Positions 1-13,700 of a DNA stretch of 64,000 nt are shown here, one piece after another; position 1 is the first letter of the stretch; every line of letters begins with the position of its first letter. Under the pieces are notes generated by a model. The model was given only the letters and a program-made list of their open reading frames with translations, was not told the DNA's origin and did not search any database. The translations under genes were made by a program, and so were the position numbers. The stretch comes from Bradysia coprophila. Taxonomy: Eukaryota > Arthropoda > Insecta > Diptera > Sciaridae. The stretch is from positions 1,897,772 through 1,961,771 of the forward strand of contig NW_023503372.1 in NCBI RefSeq assembly GCF_014529535.1, given 5' to 3'.

Positions 1-1794
1 TACTGTATACAAATTCAAAACAGGCAACAGATGTTTCAGGTTGCAGCAATGGTTTTTCATTTGAAATTTTTGATGGTAAAATGAGTTATGTGCACATCAG
101 ATTCAGCTGTTAATTGGGACAACATTGTTTCAAGGTAAGATAAGTACATCTGAGTATGTGCACATAACACACTGTTGTAATTGTAACAACCAAAGAAACA
201 TCATTTTTTCCAAACCAATTTTAACCTTGTGAAGTCTATGAACCCAACTTCTGTGTTCTAGAAAACAGAATAATGAGCAAATATGAAATTCACGCCGTAA
301 GTGCGTTTCAGGATTTAAATTTTAAGTCAAAAGATGAACAAATGAGTTGAAAAATATATTTCCACGCACTTTAATACAAGAGAATATCGCTGCCGTAATT
401 TGCATGAAGGACTTAGTGAAAAAATGTAAACAAAAGAATTCTTTTGTTTAAAATTTTTACTGAGTCTCTTATACAAATTATGCCAGATCGTGAACTAGAC
501 TAATTCAAAGCAGCGTTTGTTTAGCCCTTGGCCATTTTCCAGTACACTTTCCAGTCAATGAATAACACAATATATTCAAATCAAAAATGACCGCGTTTTG
601 TCCAGTGGCGCAGAGTCCACGAGACGATGGGGGCTGCGGAAAGTTTGTGGGGCATCCAATAAAATTAGAGGATTGTTTAAACATTTCGATGCGGAGTAGC
701 AACCAAAACAGATTCCTAACATTGACTTTGGTTAGGCAAATTTCAGAAAAATTATCTTGCCCCCATGGGCAAAACCAAAGTCGCTGCGCTTCTGAATTTG
801 TCTACTGATGTCTACATAAATAAATAAAAAAAATTAAAGAATGATCGACGATCTTTGGAACAATCTATTTTTGACAATGACGACTAAAATCAGCTTAGTA
901 TAGCGTCCTGTAGCTTACATCAAAAACCGCTGTGAGCTGGTCACAGAAACATAACTTCTCATTGGAAATAGAAAATTTTCCCTAACTACTAGAACGTCGA
1001 AAAATTCCAATGAACGTCAACACAAGGTATGGTTGAATGTCAAACTTTGTATGGAGCGGAGGACATAGCGATTTCAGATAAACAAACTCACCTCTCATGA
1101 GAATATGTCCTCCGATTTGTATGTACAGACCATACCTGGTTTATAATTTCATTGAAAAGTTTTACCGACCAGATTCAAACGAATCACCCAGTATAGCAAA
1201 ATGCATGTTTTAACTAATGAAGCTGAAAATTTTAAACCAAATCCTAGTTACAACTTTCAACAAAATAAGTAAAAGATTCGACGATTACATTGTGCCATTG
1301 GAAAGAAAATGAACATTGAACACTGAAGTTAATGTAAATCTTTGGCGTATTACAAAAAATACGGAATCCAAATTCCGAGTGAAAATACATCGTTTGAGGA
1401 AGCACTATCTATTTCTACAGAATTGATGGAATGTGGTGAGTATTGTGAAGAATTTCACTGCAAAAATTCTATTGAAATCGCAAGTGCTGCAATGATGAAG
1501 CGAATTTGCACTCGAATTTACCCGAAACTAGGTCTCCGTGGGTTTTTGCGGATATTCATCTGCCTTCACTTTGGGGACATTGATGGTAAAACGTATGAGC
1601 TCTGGCCGCGCTTTCGTTTACGTTTCAGAAACTGAACAAGCTCGTGCCGCCAGCAACGACATCTTTTACAATATTAAGGAACAAGCGGAACGAGCGCAAA
1701 TCAACAACAAATACATAACCTTCCGCCGTGTTTATTAGAAGTGCAGTGTTTATCGAAATTCGATCAAATTTATCCGAAATAAATTAAACTGACG
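1..1794 (+). other. Upstream flank of MSH2 with a broken small ORF
   Basis: No gene can be called with confidence here. Two adjacent open stretches on the + strand (about 1342-1525 and 1538-1738) lie in different frames and have codon-like composition. The first is acidic with several Cys. The second has a short hydrophobic stretch followed by a charged helix-like tail ending in RRVY and a stop at 1736-1738. No good ATG precedes the first, and no clear GT-AG pair joins the two. They may be a decayed gene or exons of a small gene I do not recognise. The remaining sequence is AT-rich and shows nothing I can name, apart from the hairpin listed separately. Confidence 0.3.
1024..1138. repeat. Small inverted-repeat (MITE-like) hairpin
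   Basis: The ends pair (AGGTATGGT at the left, ACCATACCT at the right) and a second inner pair matches GGAGGACATA with TATGTCCTCC. It is non-coding. It is a probable miniature inverted-repeat element, short and imperfect. Confidence 0.45.
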
Positions 1795-4700
1795 ATGTCC
1801 AACGTAAAGAGCGCCGTGAAGCCATCGCAGGCATTGAATTTGGGTACGGTTTGGAATGCATTCGTTCGCTTTACAAGCAATGACTTCGTTCCTCTTTATT
1901 ACAGACGTTCAACAGCAAAAGAACTTCATCAAATTTTGGGAGTCCCTCGGTGAGGTAAGTTCGCATTTTATTTGTGTCGATTGTTTGTGACTGGATAAGC
2001 AAAATAGTGGCAGTGTAGATGTGATGATAATATTTGTTTTCTCGATTGAAAATACGTTGCCGACTAATCCATTCCTTTGACCGGTCAAATTATATTTTTA
2101 CAATTTTCGTAAATAGATAGATAGATAGAGTTTTGGGAAATTTTGGGAGTAGCTCGAACTGAGTGACATAACGTTTCATTCAAAGAAGTGAAGTGACGAG
2201 AAAAATTCCAAAATTGGGCCACCGGCGTGAAATTCTGTTCGTTGTGCAAGAAAGATATTGCCCAGTTCGATCTGGCAATTGTCCTGAAATTTCGACGACA
2301 TGAGTATCGGCGACTTCCTGAAGAAACGGCGAGTAGTCGCTGTTTCTTCAGGAAGTCGCTGTTTCTTCAGGAAGTCGCTGTTTCTTCAGGAAGTCACCGT
2401 TTCTTCAGGAACTCGCCGTTTCTTCTCTTCGTTTCTTCAAAAAGTCACAGTTTCTTCAGGATGTCACCGTTTTTTGTAAAAAGCGGGGACTTTCTGTGAA
2501 AACGATGACTTCCTGAAGAAACGACGAGAAGAAATGATGAATTCATAAGAAATGACAAGTTCCTGAAGAAACGGCGACGGAAGTTTCTAATCATTTTTTC
2601 AGGAACTCACCGTTTCTTCTCATCGTTTCTTCAGGAAGTCGTAGTTTCTTCTCATCGTTTCTTCATTAAGTCGACGATTTCGAAGATGCGGTGACATTCT
2701 AAAGAAGCTTTGACTTTCGGAAGAAGTGAGACCGTAGAAGCACAAAACAAAACAACTAGAAAAGTTCCCAATAAACACAAACAGGCCACACAAACCGACC
2801 GAGCTGAAGTGGAGCCAGGCGATGAAAGTCAAGAACGTTGTCCATAACTTCAGCATGTATAATACTGAAATTACAGACAAAGTACCTGTCAACTGCTTTT
2901 TGATACATTTCGTAAAAGGATGAATTCCCTATGGTAAACCGCTATATTTTATCCTTTTACGAAATGTGACGAAAAGAAATTTGTTTAACCATAGGCAATT
3001 TTCCATTTTACGAAAAAGCGATTGTTCAACCATATGGAACTCATCCTTTTACGAAACGTATCAAAAGCCAGTTGTCAGGTACATTGTCTGTAACTTCAGT
3101 ACAGTTATGCTGAAGTTATGGACAACGTTCTTGCCAAACTTACAGTCCATCCAATTTTCAATTTCCAATTTTCTTGTTACAAAATGAATACCAATTTTCA
3201 TTGTACATAAAAAGCGTTTTAACACGCTGAGCGATCCGGTCCATTGCCCTGGAGTTAATTTTTTTTTCTCTCGCATCGTTTTTAGTCTATGAAATTGGTT
3301 TTATATATATATTTGCAGTCTATAATTCGGTTCTGTAAATTTAAATTTTTCATATAAAAGTTTCACAGTTTCAACGCTTTTTAGGTGCAATGAAAATTGG
3401 TTTTCATTTCGTAAAAGGATGAATTCCATAGAAACCAACAAAACGCCTTTACGGCGAGAAGAAAATTAGAGTAGATTTGGGATCTCAATATCAACTGAAT
3501 TAGTAATCTTGAGTTGAGATTGTCATCTGAAGATTTTCTTGAAATCGAAATTTCAGCTCAACTCAAGAATAAGCCACTGTACGTAGGTAGATTTTTAAAA
3601 AAAATACGAAAGTGTTTATTTTATTTGTTTTAGTTGCGTGTTTCATTTCACCGTTTCTTCTGGAAGTCGTTGTTTATTCTCGTCGTTTCTTCAGGAATTT
3701 GACGGTTTCCAAGAAACGGTGACTTTCTGAAAAAACGGCGACGTGTAATGACGACTCTCCAGATTTTCTGAAGAAACGGTGAGAAGAAACGGTGACTTCC
3801 TAAAGAAACGGTGACATCCTACAGAAATGGTATAGTGGCCGGTTTTTCTTGTCGTTTCTTCAGAAAGTCACCGTTTCTTCTCGTCGTTTCTTCAAGAATT
3901 CACCGTCTCTTCAGGAAGTCACCGATACTCATGTCGTCGAAATTTCAGGACAATGATTTGGCACGTGAAAGAAAACTCTGACAAATTTATTCTTTATGGA
4001 ACAACCGAAATCATCGTGACCTCGATCGTGACAAGGTTTCATTTATTTCAATTCTTAACTTTAACAGCTTCTCTACACATTAATGCTTAGTCTAATCAAC
4101 CGAAAATATCTTTCGTTTTGTCCTTGAACCTCGTCCATAATCCAGGCGATTCTTTGTTATCCCCATCAGCTTTGTCGGTAACTTGAACCACCTGTCACGG
4201 AAACCAACAAATTCAATTTTCCAATCCGTTTTATTTAACTGAAAAATAACTTTACCTGAGCGTCATATTCGTCTGCCGTCTCCTTTTGTCCATGGTAATG
4301 GGAATTGTATTCGGTTCGTCCAGATTCTCTAGCATAACCGTCCAGTAGTCTCTGTTGATCATTTCGGTCATCATCACTGTTCACATCAACTTGTTGCTGT
4401 CGCAAATCTTCAGCTTCAAAGTCCAAGTCGACCAATTGCTGCTGAACGTCTTCTTCGGCCTGACCATTGAAGTCAAGATCACCAAGGTCTTCAATATTTT
4501 CAGGTGTCTGTAATTAAGAAATCGGAAAAATAATTTTCTGGACGAGGAGCAACAAAATCTGCCCTGGAAAGCTTACCGGATCTGTTTGTTGTTGATATTC
4601 GTTGTTGTCACTACCATAATATTTTGGTGAATATGGTCTTTCATTGTTCAAATAACGCTCAATGATTTCGCTTTGATCGTCTGGCCTGTACGGTCTTGGT

Positions 4701-7700
4701 CGTTCATTTCCATTTCCATTGTCATACACCAAGTAGGCTTGCGTAGAAACAACTAGCGGTTCAAAGGGAGTACTGGTTTCCTCTAGTTCGTTGTCTTCAC
4801 CAAATTCACTGCCAGGTACATGTCTCGTAGATCGTTGTGTAGCAAACGTTTGAGGCTATACAAACGATAAACAATCGGGTTATCTCACGGGAAATCTTGG
4901 TTCAAAGACATTTACCTGTACGCCAGTCGTCTGTGTGTAAGTTGTTTGCTTTCTGTGATAGCGTCGTTCAGATACGGTTGTAGGCTGAGTCGGCCACATT
5001 TGAGTAGTCAAATGTTGTTCATGCTTGTAGCGATCTCGTTGGTATTCATTGGGAACAATAAATGTCGGTTCAGGTCGAGTGGTTGTTGGTATTTCCGTAT
5101 TTTCGCGAATTCGATCGAATGGTTCGGGTGTAGATAATCCAACTTCAGGTTTCTTACCGATCGGATAGTATCCCACTCCCGGTTCTGATTCTACCATTTC
5201 GTCCGATCCATAATCTTCCCCGAAAAACGTTGCAGGTATATCTCCTCGACCACTAACACTACTGACTTTTCCGATTTGGTAGTCGCGGGTTTTGAAACTG
5301 TAGACCCATTCGTGTCCGTTAAAGTAGAATTTACCGGTTGTTATTGTTGAATTACACAGTGCTTCATCCATTATACCGTAACCTATTTTAATTAGTTGTT
5401 CTTGCAGTTGTCGTAGTCTTTCTCTGTACTCTTCTGCTGTAAATTCAATTCTTTTATATCGCCTCTGTTGTCTGACGTATTCGTATCGATAGCCGCCGTG
5501 ATAGAAGTATCCTTGATAGATTATCTCTCTAAATTCTTCTGCAGACAGCTTTCTGTGACCTAGCCGGTGGAGTGCATTTCTTAAAATTTGCACTCGATCC
5601 CGATACTCCTCTTGACTCAGAAGGATTCTCTCAAACTTCCCATTATCCGGATTATAACTCCAATAAATACCACCCCGCTCGAACGTACCACTTGTAATTG
5701 TTGCATTACACTGACCGTCACTCATCTGTGCATATCCTATGCTTCTTAATGTCTCCTGGATCTTCTGGTAAATTTCCCTGTATTCATCATCTGTGAATTC
5801 AGCAAAGTCACCCACAAAAATCGTTTTCACGATCGTGCCATTAACAATATTGTAGATCCATTGATGCGCGGCTCGTATGAAGTGTCCGTTGATTAGAACA
5901 CCTTCATTCTCCTTCTGCGTCAACAAACGTAATCCCTCTCGGCGCAACAACACCTGAATTCTAGAAAATATTTCCTTGCGCTCTTCATTCGTTATTCGAA
6001 TTTTTTCGTATTGCTCGCGTCCCGAATCGTAAACAAATTTGTTGCCATCACGAATGAATACTCCAGTAGTGATGGCTTGCTGAACTTCCTGTTGGCACAT
6101 TTCTCCGAATCCAATTTCTCGTAACTTCTGTTGCAAAATTTTGTAAATAGCTTCGTATTCTACTTTGGTAGCCTCCTCGTAACGTCCAGTGTTACCATTG
6201 TAAACGTATTTGTATCCATTGTACGTAAAGCTACCGGTAGCAATGGTTTCATTAATCTCTCTATCTGTCATTCGATTGTAACCCAGGAGATTTAGTGCGT
6301 TTCTTAAACGGTACAACCTATCTGAATACTCTTCCTCAGTTAAATCAATAACTACTGTCGTCTTCTCAAAACGTCCGGTGTTACCATTGTAAACGTAATT
6401 GTATCCATTGTACCTAAAGCTACCGGTAGCAATGGTTTCATTATACTCTATGTCTGTCATTCGATTGTAGCCCAGTTGATTTAGTGCGTTTCTTAAACGG
6501 TACAACCTATCTGCGTACTCTTCCTCAGTTAAATCAATAACTATTGTCGTCTTCTCAAAGCGTCCCGTGCTACCATTGTATACGTAATTGTATCCATTGT
6601 ACGTAAAGCTGCCGGTAGCAATGGTTTCATTATACTCTGTCTCTGTCATTCGATTGTAGCCCAGTTGATTTAGTGTGTTTCTTAAACGGTACAACCTATC
6701 TGCGTACTCTTCCTCAGTTAAATCAATAACTACTGTCGTCTTCTCAAAACGTCCAGTGTTACCATTGTAAACGTAATTGTATCCATTGTACGTAAAGCTA
6801 CCGGTAGCAATGGTTTCATTATACTCTGTGTCTGTCATTCGGTTGTAGCCCAGTTGATTTAGTGCGTTTCTTAAACGGTACAACCTATCTGCGTACTCTT
6901 CCTCAGTTAAATCAATAACTATTGTCGTCTTCTCAAAACGTCCTGTGCTACCATTGTATACGTAATTGTATCCATTGTACGTAAAGCTACCGGTAGCAAT
7001 GGTTTCATTATACTCTCTCTCTGTCATTCGATTGTAGCCTAGTAGATTTAGTGTGTTTCTTAAACGGTACAACCTATCTGCATACTCTTCCTCAGTTAAA
7101 TCCATAACTACTGTCGTCTTCTCAAAACGTCCAGTGTTACCATTGTAAACGTAATTGTATCCGTTGTACGTAAAGCTACCGGTAGCAATGGTTTCATTAT
7201 ACTCTGTCTCTGTCATTCGATTGTAGCCTAGTTGATTTAGTGTGTTTCTTAAACGGTACAACCTATCTGCGTACTCTTTATCAGTTAAATCCATAACTAC
7301 TGTCGTCTTCTCAAAACGTCCAGTGTTACCATTGTAAACGTAATTGTATCCATTGTATGTAAACCTACCGGTAGCAATGGTTTCATTATACTCTGTCTCT
7401 GTCATTCGAGTGTAGCCCAGTAAATTTAGTTCGTTCCTTAAGCAGTACAATCTGTCTTTGTACTCTTCGACAGTTAAATCAGTAACTGTGATCTTCTCAA
7501 AACGTCCTGAGTCACCATTGTAAATGAACTTGTAACCATTATGCGTAAACCCACCAGCAGCAATAGTCGCGTTATACTCTTCGTCTGTCAGTCGAGCGTA
7601 GCCCAGATGACTCATTACGTTTCTTAAGTGATGCAATCTCTCTTCGTACTCTTCGGCAGTCAGCTTAATAACATACGTTGTGGGTATGTGTGATTCGTAC

Positions 7701-10700
7701 CTGATGTAAGTATCGCCATTTTCAAATGTCGTGGCATTAGTTCTAAATGATGGATAAATAGGATATGTTGGACGCCCAAATGATGTCGAAGTTGATGTCT
7801 GATTTCGTTCAAATGTGAGGCCATGATTTGGGTAAACTGGATATGGACGTGGACGAAGATGTGAACTGGTTTCTTCGTTTTTCACTGTGATCACATGATG
7901 ACTCGTACTTGGCTGATAACGGGGAGTTACTTGCTGGACTACCTGAGTCACTTCCACATCATTGCGATCTTCCCAATAAGTTGTCTCTGGCGTCGCTGGT
8001 GTTACAGGAATGTGATGCTGATGATGTTTTTCTTCTTGGCGTTCATGAATAGTAGTTTGGGTGTGTGTTGTTGGAACCTAGGAATAAGATTTGGGTAATG
8101 AATTTTCTGCACTAAAACTGATTGAAAAATGACTTGAGGAACTTACTTGTGGTCGGTAATCTCGTCGGTGATCCAAAATTTCAAATTCCGTATTCTTGTC
8201 GATTGTTACTCGTGGTTGGTAGTTCGGTACTACTTCAGATTCTTCAACATGATTGTAAATGCTGTGTCTGTTATTCGTAGCTGGCACTGGAGATGGAGTA
8301 TGCACTTCTACGATTTTTTGCTCTTCTTCGGTATTATGAACTTCGTAGCTTGTTCGTCGAGGTGGAGGTACAATGCTTGGCCGATTTCGATTATAGATTG
8401 TTTCTCTCTCCGCAGTGTTCTCTTCTCGATTATAAACACGAGGCAATTGCGGTTGTCGTCTTACTTCTTTTTCCTCCTGTGTAACATGGACATTTGTAGT
8501 TGTTGTAGTGCGTTGAGTAGGAATGACTACAGGTATTGTCTGGGTTCGAGTATATTCTGTATCTTCCATTTCTTTGTCTGTGCGACCATACTGATTGTAA
8601 ACATTGATTTGTGGAACGGAGGCTGTGCTACTGGAAGACGTAAAGTTCTTTTCTTCTTTTACATTGTTTGTCACAACCATTGGTGTAGGATAAACTGTTC
8701 GGAATCTTTGTTCATTCGTACTATCTCTGCTGGTAGTCTGAGTGTTGTAATATCTGTTCACTGGACGTGTGTAAACAGTATGTTGTTGATTTTGTGACTG
8801 TTGTTGGTAGAAATTGCCCTGTTGCTGCTGTTGTCGTTGATCGAAAACACTCTGTTGTATCTGCCTCAAATCATCATCAGTGAAAACATTTTCCTGCTGT
8901 TGTTGTACGTCTTCAGTTTCTTTGTTGTAAGTTCCACCTCCAGCGTACATATCCGGCTGTACTTGAGAGCCTTGGTTTTCATGGAATCGGCTTGTGGCTC
9001 TGTAAACGTTTTGCTGATATTGCTCCTCGTGATGCTTTCTGAGGTCAATTATTTTCTGCGCAACCTGATGTTCAAACCAGTTCGGTTGATTCATTTGACT
9101 CCGTACTAGTTTACCACTTTGCAAATCCTCAATAATTTGCGTTGTCATTTCTTTGGCTATTTGGTCGATTTCCTCCTGACTTCTGCCTGCAAATCCAGGT
9201 ATTAGGGCACAAATTTTACTGCATCCTTGTCCATAGTATGGCTGAGCGGTGCTTAATTCAGTCCTCAGTTTTTCAGCCATTCCCTCAACTTGGTCTCTTT
9301 GGCTCTGTGTCCAACCATCGAAGTTTTCTGCAGTTTGTTCAGCATTTCCCGACCTGCTGTTGTAGTAGCTGGACACAATAAATGAAAATATTTCAATTAA
9401 TCTGTAAAACTGAAAGAGTTCAAGGGATTCGAGACAATTACCCTGTACCACCGACAACTTTTGATGAACGTTGATATTGATATTCGTGTCTCTCCTCTTG
9501 ATGATTTCCCACATTTGCTTGTGTATTTGGTATATCGTTGTATATAACAAGACAAACAAGAAGCACTGTTATCAATCGTCTTGACCCCATTCTGGCCAAT
9601 CGGTTTTATGTTTATTCTACGAAAAAAAATTGTAAATTTGAATTTTTTTTTTTTTTAGTAAATTAAAGGCGATGCTTTGCTTGTCTATGGTTATACGTTT
9701 CTCATGATCTTTCTCAGACTTGTACATCACTGAAGTGAATACACAATTTTCAAATCAACGGTCATTATTTTGGTCTGACAAATATGAAGCGTTGGTGGTT
9801 CCTATTTTGTAGTAATCACTTTGCGACTCTTAAAACAACCAAGGAAGTAGCAGATTTAACGATTATAGTCGTGGAAAGCTTGCCAGTTTCTCGAAGGTTA
9901 ATTAACTAATGTTGTGTATGTGCATGTTCAATTGAACCGACAGTTCAGCTATTTTAATAGCAATATGTGTGAACAATTCCAAACCACTTCTAAACCATAA
10001 ATTATAAAATATGTTGGAATTCTATTCATCAAAAGTATAACTGTAATAGTACATTACTATGCAAGGGAAGTAAAGTGATATCTCGTATCCAGATGAGTAA
10101 AAGTAACCGAGGGCTTTAGCCCGAGGTACATTTACTCATCGTGATACCATATATCACTTTATTTTCCGTGTGTAGTACGACGTTTTACTATGCGAGTGAT
10201 GTAAAGGCTATTGCCTATACATGTAATAGTCTCATTACATGCACCAGCATAGTAAAGTCTATTACTGTTTTTGGCATAGGAATTTTTAATGTATCAAAAT
10301 AAAATCTTTTACTTCATTAGTTTTAACGTTATGTAGCTCCTTAGCTGAAGCTGCGCTTTTCATTTGTTAAAAGTTTTTTTTTAGAAAATAAATAAAATGA
10401 AATTAGCTTTCGTGATATACTATCTGAGATCATGTGCCTTTTCTGTTGTCGTTATAAAAAACATTTGCCAAGGTGATTCATCTCAATTACAATAATTGCT
10501 ACCGCATCTAAAAACAAAGCGAGATCCACCCTCAACTAATAAACTCACTTATAGTCAACGAAGCTAGGCAATCACATCTATTTTGTTTTTGTTAGTTTGA
10601 TTATTGTAAAAACATCTTACTACGTGCCCCAACCTCATCACAAAATAATGAAAGAGAATTTTTTGTATTCACATTCTATCTCCCGTCCAATTTTTTCTAA

Positions 10701-13700
10701 ATTTTGCTAATGTTAATGGGAGTTGTTATCAGTAAAAAAACGCAATGAGCTGATAAAAACTAATCAATTTAATTAGTGCATCATAATTAGAACCGTCTTC
10801 AAATTTATGATTCTTGTTGGAACGCGTGATTTATGTTGAGTGTTTTTATTCCTTAATCTATCTGTTGTAGCCCTAAGATTGCAGATCACATAGGTATGTT
10901 AGGACAGACGATGATTCTCACATGATCCCAAGACTTTGAAATATCTTAATGATCTTCAATTAATTGCCACAGCAAGGATAACTCTTGAATCAATAGTCTT
11001 GATTCTTGGAAAACATCATTAAGTCGTTTACGTTTAACGAACTTTGTAGAAGAAAAATTGTCAGCTAATTTAGATCCAATACAAAAACACTGGAATTGAT
11101 TTGCCGCAATATCAATTTTATGTGTAACTCAACCTAACACTTGATAACCTCTTGCGGAACCATTATATATTTATACTTGCTCTATGTTCTGAGAAATGTG
11201 AAGAACCTGCGTAATTAATCAAAAATTGTTCACGAACTACACAAAAGTTTGTTTCCAAATTAAAATATTAATAAAAATGTTTAGATGATCACCTTTTTGC
11301 TTAAACTATTCACGAAAGTCGATAGACGATTTTACAAAATCATCTTCTAACTATAACGATAACGAATTGAATTCTATTTTAAAGAACGCTGTTTAACCGT
11401 TCGCGGATTCTGAAGGACTGATCGACAGACAGATTTAATAGTAAATATGTTGACGGTTTCAGTTGCAAAGTTATTTAAAATTTTGCTTTCCGATTTTCCA
11501 TTGCTTTTTGTATATAGAAACGTGAGTATCATAACTCTGAAGAGTTGTCATAAATGTTGACGACAAAGCGATTACTACATGGGTAGTTTAATCACTTTGT
11601 TAAACCATTTTCATGGGGAAATGACGCTTGGAAACTAAAGCTCAAATGTAATAGATTTTCATAGAATTCTATTACATTTCGTCATAAAAGTACTGATGTT
11701 AGCGGAACAAACTTCACTGCTATCAAATTTCATGGATATTTCACCAACCAAAGTGAAGTTATTTCACCAGAAAATAGAGCGCAAAGCAGTGCCTATATTC
11801 GCGAAAATATTTTCAAGAATTTTCTCAAATTTTCACGATTTACTCAAATTTTCGTGAATTTTCCCAAAAAGTTTTTTTTGAGAAAATTTGAGAAAATCGC
11901 GAAAATTTGAGAAAATTGTTGAAAATATTTTCGCGAATATAGGTACTGGCGCAAAGAATGAAGTACTGAAAAAAATCGTGGCGCCTCTACAGACCATCCG
12001 AGGCTTACTATCTCTGAAATTAGAAAACATTTGTTGGCCTGTGGAGACGACAAAATTTCCTCCAGTGCTTCATTCTTTCTGCTATATTTACAGGTGAAAC
12101 AACTTAACTCTGGAATGCGATAGCAGTGAAGTTGGCTCACAACAAAATAGAGCGCAGACATTATCAATTTTATGACGAAATGTACTAGAAATGTAGTAGC
12201 ACTGTACAAAAATCTATTACATTTGAGCTTTAGCTTCACTAAACCATTCAAATTTTGCTGACAGCCGTCTTCACGATTGGCCCAACCTATTTTATCAGAA
12301 ACTAGGATTCGAGGAGAGGTGAAAGATAACAGACTTGACCATTCCACATAAATATCCGTGTTAGTCGCATAAAGACTAAAATCTAATAGACGTCATTACC
12401 ATACGCCTATTTTACAAGAAGTTTTCTTATTGCCGAACAGTGTTTTATTCAACCAAACTTTAAGAAATGGTTTAGTCAGGCTGGGTCTTTTAAATGAAAT
12501 TACGATCATTAGTCAATAAATTTAGTCCAGTAGCAATATGAGAATAGAATTTGTTGCTTAATTGTTCTTCGACTGCTTTTAATTTCGAACTTACAGTATG
12601 TTTTAATGCGTAAGACGTCCGTCAAAGAGTCATCAGAATCAATCTAAGTCAGTTATGATCCGTTATCGACAGTTACGTAAGCAATGAGCTGATTCCTTTA
12701 TAGCATAATTAATGATGTTGACCAAAGCTGAGATATTAATGTTAAAACAAATGAAGTAAAAGAATATGTATTCATCAGTCTCTTGAAAATATTTTCATTA
12801 AACAAAAGATGACATAGATTCTACTAATGAAATGATGTTCCTGCTATTTGTAAAATGTTAACAATCATTGCCGAACTTTCTGGTAAATGAATTAAAGACC
12901 ACAAACAAGATTATAAGTAGACACTGATCTCATAAATCGTTTCATTTCCGATGTATACGTTTAATTACCTCATCTATTCAAATAAGATGATGCACATTTC
13001 GCTAAACTAAAACGGTATGGTATGCAAGATCTCTATGACTAAAATTCTAAATAATGACTACTTGTCTGCATCTTATTCACCTCTTCAATCATATGAGTGG
13101 GCCGCTAACTATACGCAATTGTGAATTAGTGAATTACTGAGAACTGTACGAATGTTAATTTACCTATGGATAAGAAGTCTCTAATAATGATTTACGACAC
13201 ACCAATCCATTCGTCATTTGTAAAAAAAATAAAGAGATTATATGCGTATACTTGCACGACAAAGTGGCTGCGACGACATATCGTTGTTTTTTTTTTGTGG
13301 ATTCGTTATTTTTAATTCCATTTCGGCGAAATATTCTGTTTTCACTCGGTGCTTTTTTGTGTCGATCTTTCTGTATAATTTGTTCGAAGAAGAGAAATGA
13401 GATGAGCTCTCCAAAAAGATGTTTCTTAAGAATTACTTAAACGCTTAAAATCAACGTTGTTTATTGGAACAAAAAATGGTCTTTGCCAGCTCTTTATAAT
13501 TTAGGTTTTTCCACCATTTCGGTATAGAAATATGATGATAGATTGAATGGATTCGTTACTCGGCAGATATGTTTCGAATTGAATTGATTGCGATGAAAAC
13601 CTTTCATTAGTTGAACAGAAAGTAACGGTCGTTGAAAGAACATTTAACATGAACAAGGTGCGAGTGGTGACCAGGCTGTAATTTATAAATTTTTTCTTTC

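Noticed and set aside
1342..1738. Two adjacent ORFs as a gene
   Set aside because: They lack an ATG at the first, are in different frames, and no credible splice joins them. They are kept only as a note in the flank entry.
8147..8797. 216-codon + strand ORF opposite the matrix gene
   Set aside because: It is a shadow of the Gln/Thr-rich minus-strand coding exon; its composition (Ser, Phe and Cys runs) is that of antisense CAA/ACA codons.
11844..12347. 167-codon minus-strand ORF in MSH2 intron 2
   Set aside because: It runs through two nested inverted-repeat elements and has no recognisable domain.
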